Part shown: positions 59,746 through 64,000 of the stretch, piece by piece
How positions within the stretch are numbered: position 1 is the stretch's first letter
Layout: every line of letters starts with the position of its first letter
NCBI GenBank assembly: GCA_027563935.2
Contig: CM050446.2
Coordinates: 24,307,501-24,371,500 of the forward strand
Origin: Costus lasius
Taxonomy: Eukaryota; Streptophyta; Magnoliopsida; Zingiberales; Costaceae
DNA: 64,000 nt
Direction: 5' to 3'
Translations under genes and position numbers: made by a program
The notes under the pieces: model-generated
What the model was told of the DNA's origin: nothing
Seen by the model: only the letters and a program-made list of their open reading frames with translations
Database searches by the model: none

Positions 59746-62448
59746 ATTTCTGCAGCAACGAACACCACGAATTTCAATGTGCGATCCCTACTGGAAAGGG
59801 AGAAGTTTGTTGGACCAAACTTCTCAGACTGGTACGGACACCTTAAGATTGTTCTTAAGGCAGAGAGGAAGCTGTATGTCCTCGAGACGGCTATACCGCC
59901 TCAACCCGCTGCGAACGCCGCAAGGGTGGTTCGCGATGCTTATGAAAAGCATGTCAATGATAGCATTGATGTCGCTTGCCTGATGCTTGCGTCTATGACG
60001 CCAGAGCTGCAGCGTCAGCATGAGGATCTATCTGCTATAGAAATTATAGCAAACCTCAAGATGTTGTATGCTGCACAGGCTAGGACTGAACGCTATAATT
60101 TGACTAAGCTTTTCTTTCAGAGCAAACTGGCTGAAGGGAGTCCAGTGGGAGCTCATGTACTCAAGATAATTGGGTACAAGGAGGCTCTAGAGAAACTGGG
60201 ACATACCATCAATCAGGAGCTTGCTGTAGACATAATCCTGCAGTCTCTTCCGGCTACTTACGATCCGTTCATCATTAATTTTAATATGAACAAGATCGAC
60301 TGTACCCCGGCAGAGTTGCTGAACATGCTCTTGACTACAGAGCTGACTCTAAAGGGAAAGCCTTCATCCTCTGTCTTGATGGTTCCTTCAAGGAACAAGA
60401 AGAAAGGGAAGAAGGGCAAAGCCCCTGTCAAGAACTACAACAAGGCTCTGAAACAAAAGGTTAAGCGGTCGAAGGAATACAGATGTTTTCACTATGGCCA
60501 GCTGGGTCACTGGAAAAAGGACTGTAAAGCGCTCCAAGGAGACAAGAAGGGAAGCAATCCTTTCGCTTCTGGCTCAGGTATTTTCGTGACTGAAGTCATG
60601 GTATCTTCTTCTTCTATTTCATGGGTGTTGGACATTGCATGTGGAGTTCACATTTGTTCTAATGTACAGGAACTCAAGAGAAGAAGACAGGTGGGACAGC
60701 ATGAGGTGGACCTACGAGTTGGAAACGGGGCACGGGTTGCTGCTGTTGCTGTAGGAGTTTATTACATCTCATTACCATCTGGACTTGTATTGGAACTGGA
60801 CAATTGTTATTTTGTACCAAGCATAACGAAAAATATTATCTCTATTCCTGCTCTTGTCAGGAAAGGGTTTTCCTTTGAATGCAAGATTTCAAAGTGTTAT
60901 CTTTCTTTTGATAATATTGTTTATGCTACTGGATCGATTAACAATGGGTTATTCATGTTGGACATGGAATGTTCTATACAAAATATTGATATTAAGAAAG
61001 CCAAGTTTGCTGATGACAGCACCTTGCTATGGCATAGTCGTTTAGGCCATATTAACAAGAAACGCATTAAGCGGTTGCATGATCATGGACTGCTGGGATC
61101 ATTCTCCTGTGAGGAGCTTGATACATGCAAAGCTTGTTTAATGGGTAAAATGACGAAGGCCCCTTTTTCTAACAAAGGTCAAAGGGCTTCAGGTTTACTT
61201 GACCTCATTCACAGTGATGTGTGTGGGCCTTTTAGTAAACATGCCAGAGGTGGCTATTCATACTTCATTACCTTTACTGATGATTTCAGTAGGTATGGTT
61301 ATGTCTATCTTATGAGACATAAAAGTGAATCTTTTGACAAGTTCAAAGAGTTCAAAAATGAAGTACAGAATCAGTTAGGCCGAAATATCAAATCACTCTG
61401 CACAGATCGAGGTGGAGAATACTTGAGTCATGAGTTTACTGACTATCTGAAGGAGTGTGGGATTGTCTCACAGCTCACTCCACCAGGAACACCGCAATGG
61501 AATGGTGTGTCCGAGAGGAGAAATAGAACCTTACTTGATATGGTTCGCTCTATGATGAGTCAGGCTACTCTACCTTACTCCTTTTGGGGATTTGCACTGG
61601 AAACAGCTGCAAAGGTACTAAACCGAGTGCCATCCAAGGCAGTTTCAAAGACTCCATATGAGTTATGGTATGGGAAACAGCCGAGCTTGACATTTATTAA
61701 GATCTGGGGTTGCGAGGCTTATGTCAAAAAGCTCACCTCTGGGAAACTGGAGAGCAGATCTGAGAAATGTATCTTTGTCGGTTACCCTAAGGAAACTAAG
61801 GGTTATTATTTCTACGATCCCAAAGAGAACAAAGTTTTTGTTGCTCGGACGGCTATTTTTCTTGAGAAGGAATTTCTTCTGCAAGAGGCCAGTGGGAGAG
61901 AAATAAAGCTGGATGAGAATCCAGAAGAAGGACAAAGTAGTCAAGCACAGTTGGATGTGCATGAGCCAGTAGAACAGGTTATTGAACAACCTGAGGCTCA
62001 GATATCACGGGAACCGCGTAGATCGGGAAGGATCCGTCGACAGCCTGAGCGCTATGACGGAGTCTACATCATTAATGATGAACCCCTCACTTATGCGGAT
62101 GCGGTCAGTGGATCGGAATCAGCGAGATGGCTTGAAGCTATGCGAGCCGAGATGGACTCCATGTCAGATAACCAAGTCTGGGATTTGGTTGATCCGCCTC
62201 TGGGAGTAATCCCTATAGGCTGTAAATGGATCTTCAAAAAGAAGATTGACATGGATGGTAACGTTGTTACCTATAAAGGCAGGCTAGTTGCGAAAGGTTT
62301 CAAACAAATCTACGGGATAGATTATGATGAAACTTTCTCTCCTGTAGCTATGTTCAAGTCTATTCGGATTATTCTTGCGATAGCAGCATATTATGATTAT
62401 GAGATCTGGCAAATGGATATGAAGACCGCTTTCCTTAATGGAAACTAG
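59746..62448 (+). CDS. Copia gag-protease-integrase and first part of reverse transcriptase; ends at a frameshift
   Basis: Open for 900 codons with no ATG near its start: the frame follows a TAG at 59743 and the first gag residues have no Met (a GTG lies at 59779). In order: UBN2-type gag (to about 60380); a zinc knuckle with the second Cys replaced by Tyr (CFHYGQLGHWKKDC, about 60484); a protease whose D-S/T-G is changed to D-I-A (about 60628); the HHCC integrase start (WHSRLGHI...CKACLMGKM); a complete DD35E integrase core (HSD at about 61214, TDRGGEY, SERRNRT); and the reverse transcriptase start (WIFKKKIDMDG to MDMKTAFLNGN). It stops at 62446-62448 because one base is missing in the next codon. 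It is a nuclear retroelement polyprotein making virus-like particles in the cytoplasm; this copy is unlikely to be functional. Confidence 0.9.
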   Translation: MSAATNTTNFNVRSLLEREKFVGPNFSDWYGHLKIVLKAERKLYVLETAIPPQPAANAARVVRDAYEKHVNDSIDVACLMLASMTPELQRQHEDLSAIEIIANLKMLYAAQARTERYNLTKLFFQSKLAEGSPVGAHVLKIIGYKEALEKLGHTINQELAVDIILQSLPATYDPFIINFNMNKIDCTPAELLNMLLTTELTLKGKPSSSVLMVPSRNKKKGKKGKAPVKNYNKALKQKVKRSKEYRCFHYGQLGHWKKDCKALQGDKKGSNPFASGSGIFVTEVMVSSSSISWVLDIACGVHICSNVQELKRRRQVGQHEVDLRVGNGARVAAVAVGVYYISLPSGLVLELDNCYFVPSITKNIISIPALVRKGFSFECKISKCYLSFDNIVYATGSINNGLFMLDMECSIQNIDIKKAKFADDSTLLWHSRLGHINKKRIKRLHDHGLLGSFSCEELDTCKACLMGKMTKAPFSNKGQRASGLLDLIHSDVCGPFSKHARGGYSYFITFTDDFSRYGYVYLMRHKSESFDKFKEFKNEVQNQLGRNIKSLCTDRGGEYLSHEFTDYLKECGIVSQLTPPGTPQWNGVSERRNRTLLDMVRSMMSQATLPYSFWGFALETAAKVLNRVPSKAVSKTPYELWYGKQPSLTFIKIWGCEAYVKKLTSGKLESRSEKCIFVGYPKETKGYYFYDPKENKVFVARTAIFLEKEFLLQEASGREIKLDENPEEGQSSQAQLDVHEPVEQVIEQPEAQISREPRRSGRIRRQPERYDGVYIINDEPLTYADAVSGSESARWLEAMRAEMDSMSDNQVWDLVDPPLGVIPIGCKWIFKKKIDMDGNVVTYKGRLVAKGFKQIYGIDYDETFSPVAMFKSIRIILAIAAYYDYEIWQMDMKTAFLNGN

Positions 62449-63653
62449 ACGAGGATGTGTATATGACACAACCTGAAGGTTTCATCAATCCATCAGATCG
62501 TCATAAAATATGCAAGTTAAAGAAGTCCATTTATGGACTTAAGCAAGCATCAAGAAGCTGGAATATTCGTTTTGATGAATCAATCTGCGAGTTTGGTTTC
62601 ATCAAGAATGAAAATGACCCGTGTGTATATAAGAGGTTTAGTGGGAGCGTGATTACTTTCCTAGTCCTCTACGTCGATGATATCTTAATCATTGGAAACG
62701 ATATTCCTGAACTACATGCTGTCAAGGCATGGTTAAGAAAATGTTTCCAGATGAAAGATTTGGGAGAAGCAGCCTATGTATTAGGTGTGAAGATCTACAG
62801 AGATAGATCTAAGAGGCTTCTCGGGCTGTGCCAGAGTACTTACATCGATAAAGTCCTGGAGAGATTTCATTTAGAAAATTCTAAAAGAGGATATCTTCCA
62901 GTCAGACATGGTCTGAATCTTTCAAAGAGTCAATGTCCACAAACACAGACTGAGAAAGATGAAATGGACAATACGCCTTATGCTTCGGCTATTGGGTCCA
63001 TTATGTATGCGATGTTGTGTACTCGCCCAGACGTCGCTTACGGGTTAAGCGTGACCATTCGATTCCAAAGTAATCCAGGTCAGGCACACTGGATTGCAGT
63101 CAAGAACATTTTGAAATATCTTCTGAGGACCAAAGATATGTTTTTGATTTATGGAGGTCAGGAAGAACTCAGTATTGAAGGATATACTGACGCTTCGTTC
63201 CAATCTGACCAGGATGATTTCCGATCGCAATCAGGCTATGTTTTTAGCTTGAATGGAGGTGCAGTGGTGTGGAAAAGTTTCAAACAGTCAATTGTTGCTG
63301 ATTCCACAACAGAAGCCGAGTATGTTGCAGCCTCGGAAGCATCCAAGGAGGCAGTGTGGATTCGTAAGTTCGTTCAGGAACTTGGTGTTGTTCCTTCGAG
63401 TGCAGATCCATTGGTTATCTTCTGTGATAACACTGGAGCAATAGCACAAGCAAAGGAACCACGGTCGCACCAGAAGTCCAAGCACATACAGAGAAGGTTT
63501 CACTTGATCCGGGAGATCATTGATCGTGGCGAGATCAAAGTCTGCAAGGTTCATACAGACGACAATCTGGCTGACCCGCTTACAAAGCCTCTGGCGCAGC
63601 AGAAGCATGAGAAGCACTGTAATAATATGGGTTTGAGATTTCTTAACCATTAG
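62448..63653 (+). CDS. Copia reverse transcriptase remainder and RNase H, other frame
   Basis: It continues the polyprotein directly after the frameshift, in the next frame. It contains the reverse transcriptase active site YVDD (62670-62681), KMDLGEA-type and TRPDVAYGL blocks, then RNase H (YTDASFQSD, DSTTEAEYVAASEA, CDNTGAIAQA) and the C-terminal ADPLTKPL. The YTDASFQSD word, the long LTRs and overall order suggest the Angela lineage (inference). An internal ATG at 62465 is not a natural start; this part would only be made as part of the full polyprotein. It ends at TAG 63651-63653, 20 bp before the 3' LTR. Confidence 0.9.
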   Translation, partial: DEDVYMTQPEGFINPSDRHKICKLKKSIYGLKQASRSWNIRFDESICEFGFIKNENDPCVYKRFSGSVITFLVLYVDDILIIGNDIPELHAVKAWLRKCFQMKDLGEAAYVLGVKIYRDRSKRLLGLCQSTYIDKVLERFHLENSKRGYLPVRHGLNLSKSQCPQTQTEKDEMDNTPYASAIGSIMYAMLCTRPDVAYGLSVTIRFQSNPGQAHWIAVKNILKYLLRTKDMFLIYGGQEELSIEGYTDASFQSDQDDFRSQSGYVFSLNGGAVVWKSFKQSIVADSTTEAEYVAASEASKEAVWIRKFVQELGVVPSSADPLVIFCDNTGAIAQAKEPRSHQKSKHIQRRFHLIREIIDRGEIKVCKVHTDDNLADPLTKPLAQQKHEKHCNNMGLRFLNH

Positions 63654-63662
63654 ATTAAGTGC

Positions 63663-63673
63663 AAGTGGGAGAT
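63663..63673 (+). other. Polypurine tract
   Basis: AAGTGGGAGAT directly before the 3' LTR is the normal primer site for plus-strand DNA synthesis in copia elements. Confidence 0.85.
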
Positions 63674-64000
63674 TGTTGGGGTATGCCCTTAAGGCTAATG
63701 TTTGAGGCCTTGGGATTATATCAGTATCATGTATAAACTCTATGTTTATAAAGGCAATGGTTGTTATTCAGGTTGTTACATTATCTGCTGCAATGCGTAT
63801 ACTTCTGAATAATGTCTCGATGCTGTTCAGCTAGGCTGATATGCAGTATTGTCCTTAGTCGAGATATCTTGGTGAACATGAGACAGCCTTGATATGATTG
63901 AGACTAATATGTGTTCTAATCTTATAGGATGCTTCGAGCATGGAATAAGATGTAGACTCATGGGTACATTGGATGTACTGGACAGACCCTACTAGGATAT
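63674..64000 (+). mobile_element. 3' LTR of the copia element, cut by the window end
   Basis: The first 327 bp of the 3' LTR, identical to 56413-56739 but for one A/G difference. The remaining 1.36 kb, the 3' TSD and the other end of the host hAT lie beyond the window. Confidence 0.95.

Overview
This is a stretch of nuclear DNA from a flowering plant, most likely a monocot. The evidence is a plastid sugar-phosphate transporter gene with plant introns and a transit peptide, an AT-hook gene of a plant type, RICESLEEPER-type hAT remains, an Angela-like Ty1/copia element, and many solo LTRs separated by AT-rich DNA. The species cannot be named from the sequence, and monocot is an inference.

Only two host genes are well supported, both on the + strand. 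The first (34068-38511, five coding exons, 399 aa) encodes a plastid glucose-6-phosphate/phosphate translocator (GPT). Its last coding exon holds only three amino-acid codons plus the stop and lies beyond a 2 kb intron that hosts a 785-bp element with terminal inverted repeats. The second has a proposed 5' UTR exon near 41110-41300, an intron of about 7.7 kb full of retrotransposon debris, and a single coding exon (49026-50687, 553 aa) for an AT-hook protein whose C-terminal half is a repeat array of about 25-residue units. A single exon-like block (38884-39073) resembles the start of an organelle-targeted protein with no visible continuation.

The rest is transposable elements and tandem repeats. 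1-4205: degenerate minus-strand LTR retrotransposon. 6598-8891: solo LTR with 5-bp target-site duplication (TSD). 9860-12850: broken copia gag/protease region split by a solo LTR with TSD (10283-11798) and a MITE. 13107-13502: fold-back MITE with a 10-bp TSD. 15823-17457: two solo LTRs inserted 9 bp apart in a palindromic target. 19655-24712: a large inverted-repeat structure whose two arms each border a different minisatellite. 25147-25347: three 67-bp repeats. 25350-32375: gene-poor. 32376-33354: another solo LTR with TSD. 51832-52345: 21-bp minisatellite. 52349-52822: hAT-like MITE. 52823-56412: hAT element with a decayed transposase. 56413-64000: an Angela-like copia element inserted in that hAT; its 3' LTR runs off the window.

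For the copia element, 327 bp of the two LTRs can be compared and differ at one base, so insertion is recent. Even so, its polyprotein has a frameshift and altered zinc-knuckle and protease residues. The five solo LTRs show that LTR-LTR recombination has been frequent here. Functionally, GPT would import glucose-6-phosphate into non-green plastids for starch and the oxidative pentose phosphate pathway, while the AT-hook protein would act in the nucleus; nothing suggests they work together.
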